A stretch of DNA of 12,768 bases from Pirellulales bacterium. GTDB lineage: Bacteria; Planctomycetota; Planctomycetia; Pirellulales; JAICIG01. Position 1 is the stretch's first letter, and each line of letters begins with the position of its first letter. A program made the position numbers and the translations under genes. Under the pieces are notes generated by a model. That model saw only the letters and a list, made by a program, of their open reading frames with translations, was not told the origin of the DNA and made no database searches. Below, one piece after another: positions 1 through 7,203 of the stretch. The DNA lies in contig JAICIG010000225.1 of assembly GCA_025924495.1 (NCBI GenBank), positions 1 to 12,768 on the forward strand, in the 5' to 3' direction.

Positions 1-80
1 CCCATCGGCAATGCATGGATAGCGATTGCAGTGTCGCCAGTCGTGAATATTGAAACTCATCAGCAAGGACGGCTTCCGTC

Positions 81-803
81 ATGCATGCATTGAACCGAAC
101 TATCGCCGCTCGCTTAGCGGCGGCTGGCGTGCTCGCCCTCCTCGTGTTCGCGACGACCTGGTCTTATGCCAGCGGCGGCGTCGTGCATACCGTGTTTCGC
201 CACGATCTCTCGGCCGCAGAGAAGGTGGAGCGGCTGCAACAGTTCTTTGCCTCGCTCGGGCCTGCGGCGCCGTTGGCTTACGTCGGCATGGTCACGGGCG
301 AGGTGGTGCTCGCGCCGCTGCCGGGCCTGATGTTGTACGCGCCAGGCGGCGCCATTTTTGGCGGCTTTTGGGGCGGCTTGCTGTCGACGGCGGGCAACAC
401 CATTGGAGCGGGCATCGCCTGCCAAGTCATGCGTAGTTTGGGCCGGCCCTACTTCGAGCGACTGCTCGAGCGAGACTCGCTGCGGAACTATGAAACGCGG
501 CTCGTTCGTAGCGGAGTCTGGATCGTGTTCCTGTTGCGCGTCAATCCGCTGACCTCCTCCGACCTGGTATCCTACGCTGCAGGCGCCACGAGCGTGCCGG
601 TCTGGAAAGTCATGCTGGGCACGCTTCTCGGAATGGCGCCGCTGTGCTGGGCTCAAGCCTATTTGGCCGACGAGGTCCTGACCGCCTGTCCCTGGCTGCT
701 CTACCCACTGCTGATTGCCTGTGCCATTTACACCATGGGCATCGTCTGGATGCTAAGGAAGTTGCCTCATCAGATGATGCAGAGCGACCTGTCAGTTGAA
801 TGA
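81..803 (+). CDS. TVP38/TMEM64-family (VTT/SNARE-associated domain) membrane protein
   Basis: This 240-residue integral membrane protein resembles the VTT (DedA-like/TVP38) family, whose members are linked to lipid scrambling or small-molecule transport; the substrate here cannot be told. A hydrophobic segment spans about residues 10-28. The region 65-115 contains the family-typical PLPGLMLYAPGGAIFGG stretch and a Gly-rich re-entrant segment. Residues 150-170 (FLLRVNPLTSSDLVSYAAG) match the second conserved VTT block. Further hydrophobic segments lie at about 173-195 and 203-225, and the C-terminus is short and polar. The ATG at 81 has an AAGGA at 65-69, a rather long 11-nt spacing. Length is normal for the family. 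The gene stands alone on this strand and converges with the PilZ gene. The family call is firm; the role is not. Confidence 0.88.
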   Translation: MHALNRTIAARLAAAGVLALLVFATTWSYASGGVVHTVFRHDLSAAEKVERLQQFFASLGPAAPLAYVGMVTGEVVLAPLPGLMLYAPGGAIFGGFWGGLLSTAGNTIGAGIACQVMRSLGRPYFERLLERDSLRNYETRLVRSGVWIVFLLRVNPLTSSDLVSYAAGATSVPVWKVMLGTLLGMAPLCWAQAYLADEVLTACPWLLYPLLIACAIYTMGIVWMLRKLPHQMMQSDLSVE

Positions 804-817
804 ATCGCCGCTTGGCC

Positions 818-842
818 GCACGGCTTCATGCTCCGTGCTTCT
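818..842. terminator. Weak hairpin between convergent genes
   Basis: GCACGG (818-823) pairs with CCGTGC (833-838) around a 9-nt loop, inside the 54-bp gap between the convergent VTT and PilZ genes. The position suits a shared terminator, but the stem is short and only a TT-CT tail follows on the plus strand, so this is tentative. Confidence 0.25.
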
Positions 843-857
843 GCCGTCATCCTGCCC

Positions 858-1292
858 CTAGGACAAGCGTCCGGAGAATCGACAGCCGACCCGATACAGC
901 GGCACGGGATGATCGGCGATTTGAACGCGATTGACGACGCGAGCAGTCATGTACGTCAGATTGGGCGCCACGCCGAGCGCAACCACCAACGATTCGAAAT
1001 CGGGAATCTGCGAGGAGAGAAACGAGAATCCCGTCGCCGAGATGTCGCGGCACATCACCTCTCGAAACGAAACTCGGCTCGGCAAGCAACCGCCATGATA
1101 AGGCGCCACGAATTGCTTGTGCGGAAAGCCTCGCCGCATCGCGGCCCGGCGATCGTCGCCGCGAATTTCCGGTTCGGACGTAATCTCCGCCAATATTGCT
1201 TCATCCAGCGGGCCACTGGCAGAGACGTCGGCTCCAACGGCGGTTACAGGGCGCTCGGAATTGGAATGGTTGGTCTGCCCGCGGTCAATCAT
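858..1292 (-). CDS. PilZ-domain protein (probable c-di-GMP receptor)
   Basis: This 144-residue soluble protein has the two short signatures of PilZ c-di-GMP-binding domains: an RxxxR motif (R49-AAM-R53) followed about 30 residues later by DxSxxG (D83-I-S-A-T-G88). The rest of the domain runs to about residue 140 as alternating hydrophobic strands ending in VGCRFSG, which suits a PilZ beta-barrel. The first 40 residues are polar and probably disordered. AGGTG lies 8 nt before the ATG on the minus strand and supports this start. No output domain is attached, so it would act as a single-domain adaptor. It is divergent from glgA across a gap of about 520 bp and convergent with the VTT gene. Its target is unknown; proximity to polyglucan genes does not by itself show a link. 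Binding is inferred from the motifs only. Confidence 0.72.
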   Translation of the reverse strand: MIDRGQTNHSNSERPVTAVGADVSASGPLDEAILAEITSEPEIRGDDRRAAMRRGFPHKQFVAPYHGGCLPSRVSFREVMCRDISATGFSFLSSQIPDFESLVVALGVAPNLTYMTARVVNRVQIADHPVPLYRVGCRFSGRLS

Positions 1293-1813
1293 GGCTGTCG
1301 CACCTGATTATCAGCATTGCGAGCGGACCCCTTTCGCGCGCCGCGTGGAACTGAACGCACCAACGGAGACCGACGACTGATCTCGCCCCGCGGCGACCGC
1401 AAAAACAGACTGCAAAGAGCGACCGGAATCGGCGCCGTCGGGGGAGTCGTCAAACGCGCGCGGAGCATTCGGCGCACGGCCAACGCATACCAATGCATAC
1501 GTTATGAAGGCGCCGTCGGCAAACTACGCCCCGAAAAGCACTTACTTCGCCCACAGGCCGGAGAATCCACAAGCCCGCCCCAGCCGCGGCAGCGGGCAAA
1601 ATCGCGCATCCTGAATTCCAAATGGGAAAGCGAGGGGCAATGTGCCGATTGCGTACAACAGGCTTCCGATGGTTTTATTATGGGCCGTTTTCTGTTACTT
1701 TCAGTCGCAAACCGCCCAATCACGCCCCGCTGACGGGGGCCGTAAACCTGCCTTGGCCGCGTCCTGCTGGCGACTTACGGCTGGCCGATGTCACTTCGGA
1801 TTTAGACCGCACT
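1293..1813. other. Intergenic gap between divergent PilZ gene and glgA
   Basis: This 521-bp stretch separates two divergent genes, so it should hold promoters for both. Open frames occur on both strands (for example 1317-1733 plus and 1502-1723 minus), but their translations are Arg-rich, low in hydrophobic pattern and match nothing I recognise, so I do not call a gene. A possible promoter for glgA is TTGCGT (1649-1654) and TTTTAT (1673-1678) with an 18-nt spacer; this is weak. A 5-bp hairpin, CCCCG/CGGGG with a 4-nt loop, sits at 1725-1738 in what would be the glgA leader. No riboswitch or RNA gene was recognised. Confidence 0.5.
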
Positions 1814-3319
1814 ATGAATATCCTGCTGGCCACAAGCGAAGCGGTTCCGTTTGCCAAGACCGGCGGTCTGGCTGACGTCTCGGCATCTTTGCCCCAGGAG
1901 CTCGCCAGATTGGGGCACTCGCCCGTGGTGATTATGCCCGCCTATCGGCGCGCACTGAATTGCGGTCAACCGATCGAATCGACCGGGCTCGATGTTTCGG
2001 TGCAAATTGGCAGCAAGACCGTCGAAGGGCTGCTGCTGAAGAGCCGCTTGCCGAACAGCGATGTGCCGGTTTATCTCGTTCAGCAAGACGATTACTACAA
2101 CCGCGATGAACTCTATGGCGTCGACGGCAACGACTATGTCGACAACTGCGAGCGGTTTGTGTTCTTTTGCCGCGCTGTCATGGAAAGCATTCGCGCGTTG
2201 CGCCTCGACGTCGACGTACTGCATGCCAACGATTGGCAGACCGGATTGCTGCCGGCCTATCTCAAAACCGAATATCGCGCCGTGCCCGGTTACGAGCGGA
2301 TCGCCTCGCTGTTCACCATCCACAATCTCGCCTATCAGGGCACATTTTGGCATTGGGACATGCTGCTCACCGGGCTCGATTGGAAATACTTCAACTGGCA
2401 CCAGATGGAGTTTTACGGCAAGCTCAATCTGATGAAGACTGGGCTGGTATTCTCCGACGCCATTAACACCGTCAGTCCGCGGTATGCCGAAGAAATCCAG
2501 AGTGCCCCCTTGGGTTGCGGTTTAGAAGGCGTGCTGCAGCAGCGTCATGACGTGCTGTCGGGCATCATTAATGGCGTCGACTACTCCGCTTGGGATCCAG
2601 CGATCGATCCGCACCTGGCGATGAACTACGACGCGAATCGCCCAGCCGAAGGCAAAGCCGCGTGCAAGGCGGCATTGCAAACCGAGTTGGGCCTGCCGCT
2701 GCTGCCGCGAGCGCCGCTGATCGGCCTGATCAGCCGGTTGGTCGATCAGAAGGGACTCGATCTCGTCGCCGGAGTGATTCAGGACTGGGTGCGCACAAGC
2801 GACGCGCAATGGGTAATTCTCGGTTCCGGCGATCCGAAGTATCAACAGCTTTTGTCGACGTTGGCCGACCGCTATCCGCAGAAGGTCGCCGCGAGGCTGA
2901 AGTTCTCCGATCCGCTGGCTCATCGCATCGAGGCGGGGGCCGACATGTTCCTGATGCCGAGCCGCTACGAGCCCTGCGGCTTGAACCAGCTTTACAGTTT
3001 GAAATACGGAACGGCGCCTGTGGTGCGCGCCACCGGCGGCCTGGCGGATACCATTGTGGACGCCACCCGCGAGACGCTGGCAGATGGCACGGCCACGGGT
3101 TTCACTTTTCGAGAATACGAAGTGCTGGCGCTCTCGGAAACGCTGCGCCGCGCCGTCGAGGCTTACAATCAACCAACCATCTGGTCGCAGCTGATCGCCA
3201 CCGGCATGCGCCAGGATTGGTCCTGGTCGCGCAGCGCGCGGCAATATGTCGAGCTGTACCAGAAGATTTCCGGCCGAGTTCAGGCTGGGCCGATTTCGGC
3301 AGCCGGCGCCGCGGGCTGA
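1814..3319 (+). CDS. glgA: Glycogen synthase, ADP-glucose type (GT5)
   Basis: This cytoplasmic enzyme adds glucose from ADP-glucose to the non-reducing end of alpha-1,4-glucan. It has 501 residues from this start, against about 477 in E. coli. The N-terminal GT5 domain opens with KTGGLADV (K15-V22), the ADP-glucose-binding loop. HAND (137-140) and FTIHNLAYQG (167-176, with the active-site His170) follow. The C-terminal GT-B domain has SRLVDQKGLDL (R308 and K313, phosphate contacts) and PSRYEPCGLNQ with the catalytic-type Glu386. The ORF is open 64 codons further upstream, but that stretch shows no family similarity, so I start at the ATG where conserved sequence begins. No clear Shine-Dalgarno precedes it. 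The last 15 or so residues are a Gly/Ala tail. No glgC or glgB lies in the window; the next gene is a GH57 glucan-active enzyme. Confidence 0.95.
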   Translation: MNILLATSEAVPFAKTGGLADVSASLPQELARLGHSPVVIMPAYRRALNCGQPIESTGLDVSVQIGSKTVEGLLLKSRLPNSDVPVYLVQQDDYYNRDELYGVDGNDYVDNCERFVFFCRAVMESIRALRLDVDVLHANDWQTGLLPAYLKTEYRAVPGYERIASLFTIHNLAYQGTFWHWDMLLTGLDWKYFNWHQMEFYGKLNLMKTGLVFSDAINTVSPRYAEEIQSAPLGCGLEGVLQQRHDVLSGIINGVDYSAWDPAIDPHLAMNYDANRPAEGKAACKAALQTELGLPLLPRAPLIGLISRLVDQKGLDLVAGVIQDWVRTSDAQWVILGSGDPKYQQLLSTLADRYPQKVAARLKFSDPLAHRIEAGADMFLMPSRYEPCGLNQLYSLKYGTAPVVRATGGLADTIVDATRETLADGTATGFTFREYEVLALSETLRRAVEAYNQPTIWSQLIATGMRQDWSWSRSARQYVELYQKISGRVQAGPISAAGAAG

Positions 3320-3340
3320 TCGGCGTTTCGATCGCCAGCG

Positions 3341-3370
3341 GTAGCCGTAGGTTATGCTTTAGCATATCGC
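3341..3370 (+). repeat. Dispersed palindromic repeat, copy 1 (forward)
   Basis: GTAGCCGTAGG is followed by the palindromic core TATGCT-TT-AGCATA (3353-3366). It matches the reverse complement of copy 2 (about 3604-3630) at roughly 22 of 25 positions and the same family recurs at 11437-11497. A separate small hairpin, GCGGC-gaa-GCCGC, follows at 3369-3381. The copies look like REP-type intergenic repeats. Confidence 0.8.
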
Positions 3371-3424
3371 GGCGAAGCCGCAGCCAAATCGAGCGATAGG
3401 GAAGAGCTGCTTTGACAACACATC

Positions 3425-3532
3425 TTGGGTGCCATGCCTTCGTCGGCGCTTCGCCGACGTAGGCATGTTGCAGTTTCCAAGCCAAGCATGCTTACCCGCT
3501 CGCTGACGCACGCGGGAAAGCAAGGCACCCAA
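3425..3532. repeat. Multi-hairpin element with 9-bp terminal inverted repeats
   Basis: The 108-bp element is bounded by TTGGGTGCC (3425-3433) and its exact complement GGCACCCAA (3524-3532). It encloses two hairpins. The first pairs CATGCCT (3433-3439) with AGGCATG (3461-3467) and, within it, CGTCGGCG (3441-3448) with CGCCGACG (3452-3459) around a CTT loop. The second pairs GCTT-a-CCCGC (3490-3499) with GCGGG-a-AAGC (3512-3521). No T-run follows either hairpin, so it is not a classical terminator. It encodes no protein and resembles a small non-autonomous palindromic element. It lies between repeat copies 1 and 2, in the 413-bp gap between glgA and the first GH57 gene, which otherwise shows no gene. 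Confidence 0.65.
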
Positions 3533-3600
3533 ATTAGAGCAGCAAAGTTCTTGTTGTGGTGACAAGATTCTCGCCGTTAATAGCACAACAGCGATCTACG

Positions 3601-3630
3601 TTCCGTTATGCTGAAGCATAACCCACGGCT
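3601..3630 (-). repeat. Dispersed palindromic repeat, copy 2 (reverse)
   Basis: The core GTTATGCT-GA-AGCATAAC (3605-3622) is a perfect 8-bp stem with a 2-nt loop. It is followed by CCCACGGCT, the complement of the AGCCGTAGG flank of copy 1, so copies 1 and 2 face each other across about 230 bp. Confidence 0.82.
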
Positions 3631-3718
3631 TTTCATTGGAAAAATGAGGCCCGGATTGCGACCGCCGAGCCGCCGCTGAGGCATGGCCCCGCTTGACCGG
3701 CGCCATACATTAGTCCAC

Positions 3719-3725
3719 AGGAGGG
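3719..3725 (+). promoter_or_regulatory. Strong Shine-Dalgarno of the first GH57 gene
   Basis: AGGAGGG lies 7 nt before the ATG at 3733 and fixes that start. It is the best ribosome binding site on the plus strand of this window; the other polyglucan genes have weak or no such site. Confidence 0.85.
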
Positions 3726-3732
3726 ACTCTCG

Positions 3733-5931
3733 ATGCACGATATTTCGCTCGCCTTTTTCTGGCACCAGCATCAGCCTTATTATCCGGACGATGTGGGGGG
3801 CGAAAACCCCATGCCTTGGGTGCGGTTGCACGGCACCAAGGATTACTGGGGGATGGCGATGCTGCTCAAGGAAGTCCCCGAGTTCCACGCGACGGTCAAT
3901 CTTGTTCCCAGCTTGCTCTGGCAACTGGCCGGCTACACGGAACGAGGCCAGGAAGACACGCACTTGCGAGTCTCGCGAGCGCCGGCCGACGGCATGTCGG
4001 AACACGACCTGCACTATCTGCTCGACAACTTCTTCATGGTCCACCCGGACCACATGATCCGCCCCTACCCGCGTTATCTCGAGTTGTACTTGAAGCGCGG
4101 TTTGTCGGTCGACCCGGCGCCGCGCGCCGTCAAGCGATTCGCCAAAAAAGACATCATCGATCTGCAGTGCTGGTCGAACCTGACCTGGATGCATCCGCTG
4201 GCCTTCGAGCGCGACAAGGACCTGGCGGAGTTCCGCAAAAAGGGCGGCCACTGGACCGAACAGGAAAAACTGTGGCTGCTGGAGAAGCAGCTCGAGTTGC
4301 TGCGCGAAATCGTGCCGCTGCATGTGGAATTGGCCGAGCGCGGCCAGTTGGAGCTGACGACGACGCCATTTTACCACCCGATTCTGCCGCTGCTGTGGGA
4401 CAAGCGCCTGGCGCGGCAGGCCATGCCGAACGTCGAACTGCCCAAACATCTCGAACCGTACGCGGAGGACGCCGTCGAACAAATTCGCATGGCGGCCGCC
4501 TATCACGAGGAAGTTTTCGGCAGCAAGCCGCGCGGGATGTGGCCCTCGGAAGGTTCGGTGTGCCAGGCGGTCGTTCCCGCCATTGCGTCCGCCGGTATTC
4601 AATGGATCGCCACCGACGAGGAGATCCTATCGTGCTCGACCGAGGGCTGGGTCTCGCGCGACGGACAAGGATTTCTGCGCAATCCCGAGATGCTGTATCG
4701 GCCTTGGCGAGTCGAGGATAAAGGGCAATCGCTGCAGATCATCTTTCGCGATCACGCGATGAGCGATCAGATCGGCTTTCATTATCAGCGCTATCAGGCC
4801 CAGCACGCGGTCGACGATTTTATCGGCAAGCTAGAGGCGATCGGCCGCGCCACCGCCGGCAACGCGGGGCATCGCCCGTCGCTGGTCAGCATCATTCTGG
4901 ATGGCGAGAACTGCTGGGAATACTATCCCAACGGCGGCGTCGATTTCTTGCGCGCCCTGTATCGGCGCGTGGCGGCGCATCCCAAGATCAAACCGGTTCG
5001 TGTCTGCGATTATCTCGAGCGGCACCCTGCGAGCGACAAGCTGGGGCACTTGTTCGCCGGCAGTTGGATTCAGCACAACTTCGGCATCTGGATCGGGCAT
5101 CCTGAGTGCAATCGCGCCTGGGATTTATTGTTCCAGACTCGCGAACATTTAATGGCGGCAACGAAAGCGCGCCAACACTCGACGGAGCAATTGAAGTCGG
5201 CCTGGACCGAATTGCAGATCGCGGAAGGGAGCGACTGGTTCTGGTGGTTTGGCGACTCGCATTCAAGCGCCCAGGACGCGCTGTTCGATCGGCTGTTCCG
5301 CAAGCATCTACAGAACGTCTACGCATTGCTCGGCGATCCGGCGCCGTCCGAATTGGCGCGGCCGATCAGCCAAGGGCACCGGCATCCGCAACTGCATTCC
5401 ATGCCGACCAGTCTGCTAAATGTGAAAATCGATGGTCGGCGCACGTACTTCGAATGGATCAACGCGGGCCGGTACGCGCCCAGCGGCGCTCGCGGCACGA
5501 TGACCATGGTGCAAGAGAGCCGGCTGGCCGACGTTTATTTCGGCTTCGACGCCGAGCGGCTGTTGTTGCGGCTCGATGCACGCGGCGGAACGGTTCGCGA
5601 ACGGCTGGCCGACATCGAAACGGTCCGCATCGCCTTCTTCCAGCCGCAAGGTTTCGAGTTGCTGATCTCGCACCCCAACTGGCAGGAACCGATCTTGCAG
5701 CTCTATCACAACGACGTACCGGTCAGCGAATCGGGAGTGCTAGCGGCCGGCGACAACATTCTGGAGGTCGCCATTCCATTACGCAGCCTGGCGGCGACAA
5801 CCGATGACCCGGTGCAGTTTTATGTGGAACTGTTCAAGCAGGAGGAATCGGTTGACCGGGCGCCCAACGAGGGGGCCATTGAGACTGCCGTCCCTTCGCC
5901 CGAATTCGAACTGATGATGTGGCAGGCATAA
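3733..5931 (+). CDS. GH57 glycoside hydrolase, amylopullulanase-like, with C-terminal beta-rich domain
   Basis: This 732-residue protein carries the conserved regions of family GH57, retaining enzymes acting on alpha-glucans: HQHQP (11-15); [12 protein letters not shown] (207-218); GMWPSEGSV (268-276) with the expected nucleophile Glu273; [13 protein letters not shown] (386-398) with the expected acid/base Asp390; and DWFWWFGD (501-508). The catalytic part ends near residue 540. Residues about 560-732 alternate short hydrophobic strands, including [15 protein letters not shown], and look like the beta-sandwich (DOMON-like) region seen at the end of amylopullulanase-type proteins. No signal peptide is visible, so it is probably cytoplasmic. 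It is too long and differently built to be a GH57 branching enzyme. It follows glgA and is 65 bp before the GalT-like gene. Whether it cleaves alpha-1,4, alpha-1,6 or both bonds cannot be told from the sequence. Confidence 0.9.
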   Translation: MHDISLAFFWHQHQPYYPDDVGGENPMPWVRLHGTKDYWGMAMLLKEVPEFHATVNLVPSLLWQLAGYTERGQEDTHLRVSRAPADGMSEHDLHYLLDNFFMVHPDHMIRPYPRYLELYLKRGLSVDPAPRAVKRFAKKDIIDLQCWSNLTWMHPLAFERDKDLAEFRKKGGHWTEQEKLWLLEKQLELLREIVPLHVELAERGQLELTTTPFYHPILPLLWDKRLARQAMPNVELPKHLEPYAEDAVEQIRMAAAYHEEVFGSKPRGMWPSEGSVCQAVVPAIASAGIQWIATDEEILSCSTEGWVSRDGQGFLRNPEMLYRPWRVEDKGQSLQIIFRDHAMSDQIGFHYQRYQAQHAVDDFIGKLEAIGRATAGNAGHRPSLVSIILDGENCWEYYPNGGVDFLRALYRRVAAHPKIKPVRVCDYLERHPASDKLGHLFAGSWIQHNFGIWIGHPECNRAWDLLFQTREHLMAATKARQHSTEQLKSAWTELQIAEGSDWFWWFGDSHSSAQDALFDRLFRKHLQNVYALLGDPAPSELARPISQGHRHPQLHSMPTSLLNVKIDGRRTYFEWINAGRYAPSGARGTMTMVQESRLADVYFGFDAERLLLRLDARGGTVRERLADIETVRIAFFQPQGFELLISHPNWQEPILQLYHNDVPVSESGVLAAGDNILEVAIPLRSLAATTDDPVQFYVELFKQEESVDRAPNEGAIETAVPSPEFELMMWQA

Positions 5932-5996
5932 ACCCCGGGCAATTCCTCGAAACCGAGCTTCACGCGAAACGCTTTTACTCACTAAGATTGTCGAAT

Positions 5997-7031
5997 ATGC
6001 CTGATTTGCGCAAAGACCCGATCGTCGGCCGCTGGGTAATCGTCGCCAAGAGCCGAGCGAAACGCCCGCACGACTTCGAAAGCACGCCGCGCGTGGCAGG
6101 AGCGGGTTCGTTCTGCCCTTTTTGTGAAGGGAACGAGGAGCACACGCCGGGCGAGATCATCGCCTATCGGCCGGCCGGCTCGCCGACCAACGGCCCGGGC
6201 TGGCGCGTGCGCGTGGTGCCGAACAAGTTTCCCGCCTTGGAGATCGAGGGAGAGCTCAACAAGCGCGGCGAAGGCATCTACGACATGATGCGCGGCGTCG
6301 GCGCCCACGAAGTGATTATCGAATCGCCCAAGCACTTGCTCAGCACCGCCGATTTGTCGGAAGAACACCTGCGCGAGGTGTTCTGGGTTTACCGCGATCG
6401 CATGGTCGATCTGAAGAAGGATCCGCGGCTAGTCTATGGCATGCTCTTCAAGAACGTGGGGGCCGCGGCCGGCGCTTCGCTGGAGCACACGCACAGCCAG
6501 TTGATCGTCACGCCGATCGTGCCGATCAACGTGCGCGAAGAAATGACCGGCTCGTTGGAATTCTACAAGTACCGCGGCCGCTGCGTGTTTTGCGACATGA
6601 TCCAGCAGGAGCTGGCGACCGAAAAGCGGATCGTGCTCGACACGCCGGGCTTCGTCGCCTTCTGCCCCTTCGCCAGCCGCTTCCCATTCGAAACCTGGGT
6701 GCTGCCGAAGATTCACTCGAGCCACTATGAAAACATTCAGAAGAACGGCATCGAAGAGCTGTCGCGCGTGATGCGGCAAGTCATCGCCAACATCGAAACG
6801 GCGCTCGACCGACCCAGCTACAACTACATTGTCCATACCGGCCCCTTTGACAGCCAGGAGTTGGGCCACTATCACTGGCACATCGAGATTATTCCGCGCC
6901 TGACGAAGACTGCCGGCTTCGAATGGGGGAGCGGTTTCTATATCAACCCGGTTCCGCCTGAAGAAGCGGCCGCGTTCCTTCGCGACATTGAAATTGAATC
7001 GCACGAGCCGCGAAGTATGCCGATTAAATAA
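5997..7031 (+). CDS. galT: GalT-family nucleotidylyltransferase (galactose-1-phosphate uridylyltransferase or ADP-glucose phosphorylase-like)
   Basis: This 344-residue HIT-superfamily enzyme should transfer a nucleotidyl group through a histidine intermediate. E. coli GalT has 348 residues. CPFC (C40, C43), His113 in SPKH and His164 match the GalT zinc site, and H164-T-H166-S-Q is the active-site HxHxQ with His166 as nucleophile. FETWVLPK (231-238), His280 and [11 protein letters not shown] (291-301) match the C-terminal half. A second CxxC (C197-C200) is an addition relative to E. coli GalT as I recall it. An upstream GTG at 5919 overlaps the preceding gene but adds no conserved sequence, so the ATG at 5997 is preferred although its Shine-Dalgarno is poor. 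It is probably co-transcribed with the GH57 gene before it. The classical role is UDP-glucose/galactose-1-phosphate exchange; beside glgA, an ADP-glucose-linked role is a fair alternative. Confidence 0.88.
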   Translation: MPDLRKDPIVGRWVIVAKSRAKRPHDFESTPRVAGAGSFCPFCEGNEEHTPGEIIAYRPAGSPTNGPGWRVRVVPNKFPALEIEGELNKRGEGIYDMMRGVGAHEVIIESPKHLLSTADLSEEHLREVFWVYRDRMVDLKKDPRLVYGMLFKNVGAAAGASLEHTHSQLIVTPIVPINVREEMTGSLEFYKYRGRCVFCDMIQQELATEKRIVLDTPGFVAFCPFASRFPFETWVLPKIHSSHYENIQKNGIEELSRVMRQVIANIETALDRPSYNYIVHTGPFDSQELGHYHWHIEIIPRLTKTAGFEWGSGFYINPVPPEEAAAFLRDIEIESHEPRSMPIK

Positions 7032-7203
7032 ACTTTCCGATTGAGTAAAGCAGCGAATCTGCACGGACGATACCGATAGTGATGAAGGCGGCTCTTGCTG
7101 CGTTGCCGTGCTAGCATGACAAGCGCCTGAGAATCACGGGCGGCTATTTTATGCGGGCCGCGCCTTTAACCTAAGCTTCCTCGAACTCCCGGCTGTACTT
7201 TCC

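Noticed and set aside
1317..1733. 138-codon open frame upstream of glgA
   Set aside because: Composition is Arg-rich and unpatterned, it overlaps other equally long frames, and no ribosome binding site or family was recognised.
1622..1813. N-terminal extension of glgA by 64 codons
   Set aside because: Conserved GlgA sequence begins exactly at the ATG at 1814; the upstream residues match no part of the family.
2522..3244. 240-codon open frame antisense to glgA
   Set aside because: It is a shadow of the conserved GlgA C-terminal domain in high-GC DNA, with no motif of its own.
3425..3532. Rho-independent terminator of glgA
   Set aside because: The hairpins are strong but no T-run follows either on either strand; the flanking inverted repeats suggest an element.
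3577..4602. 341-codon open frame on the minus strand
   Set aside because: It lies antisense to the GH57 gene with its clear active-site motifs, its translation is Arg/Gln/Val-rich with no recognisable domain, and its end comes from the palindromic repeat.
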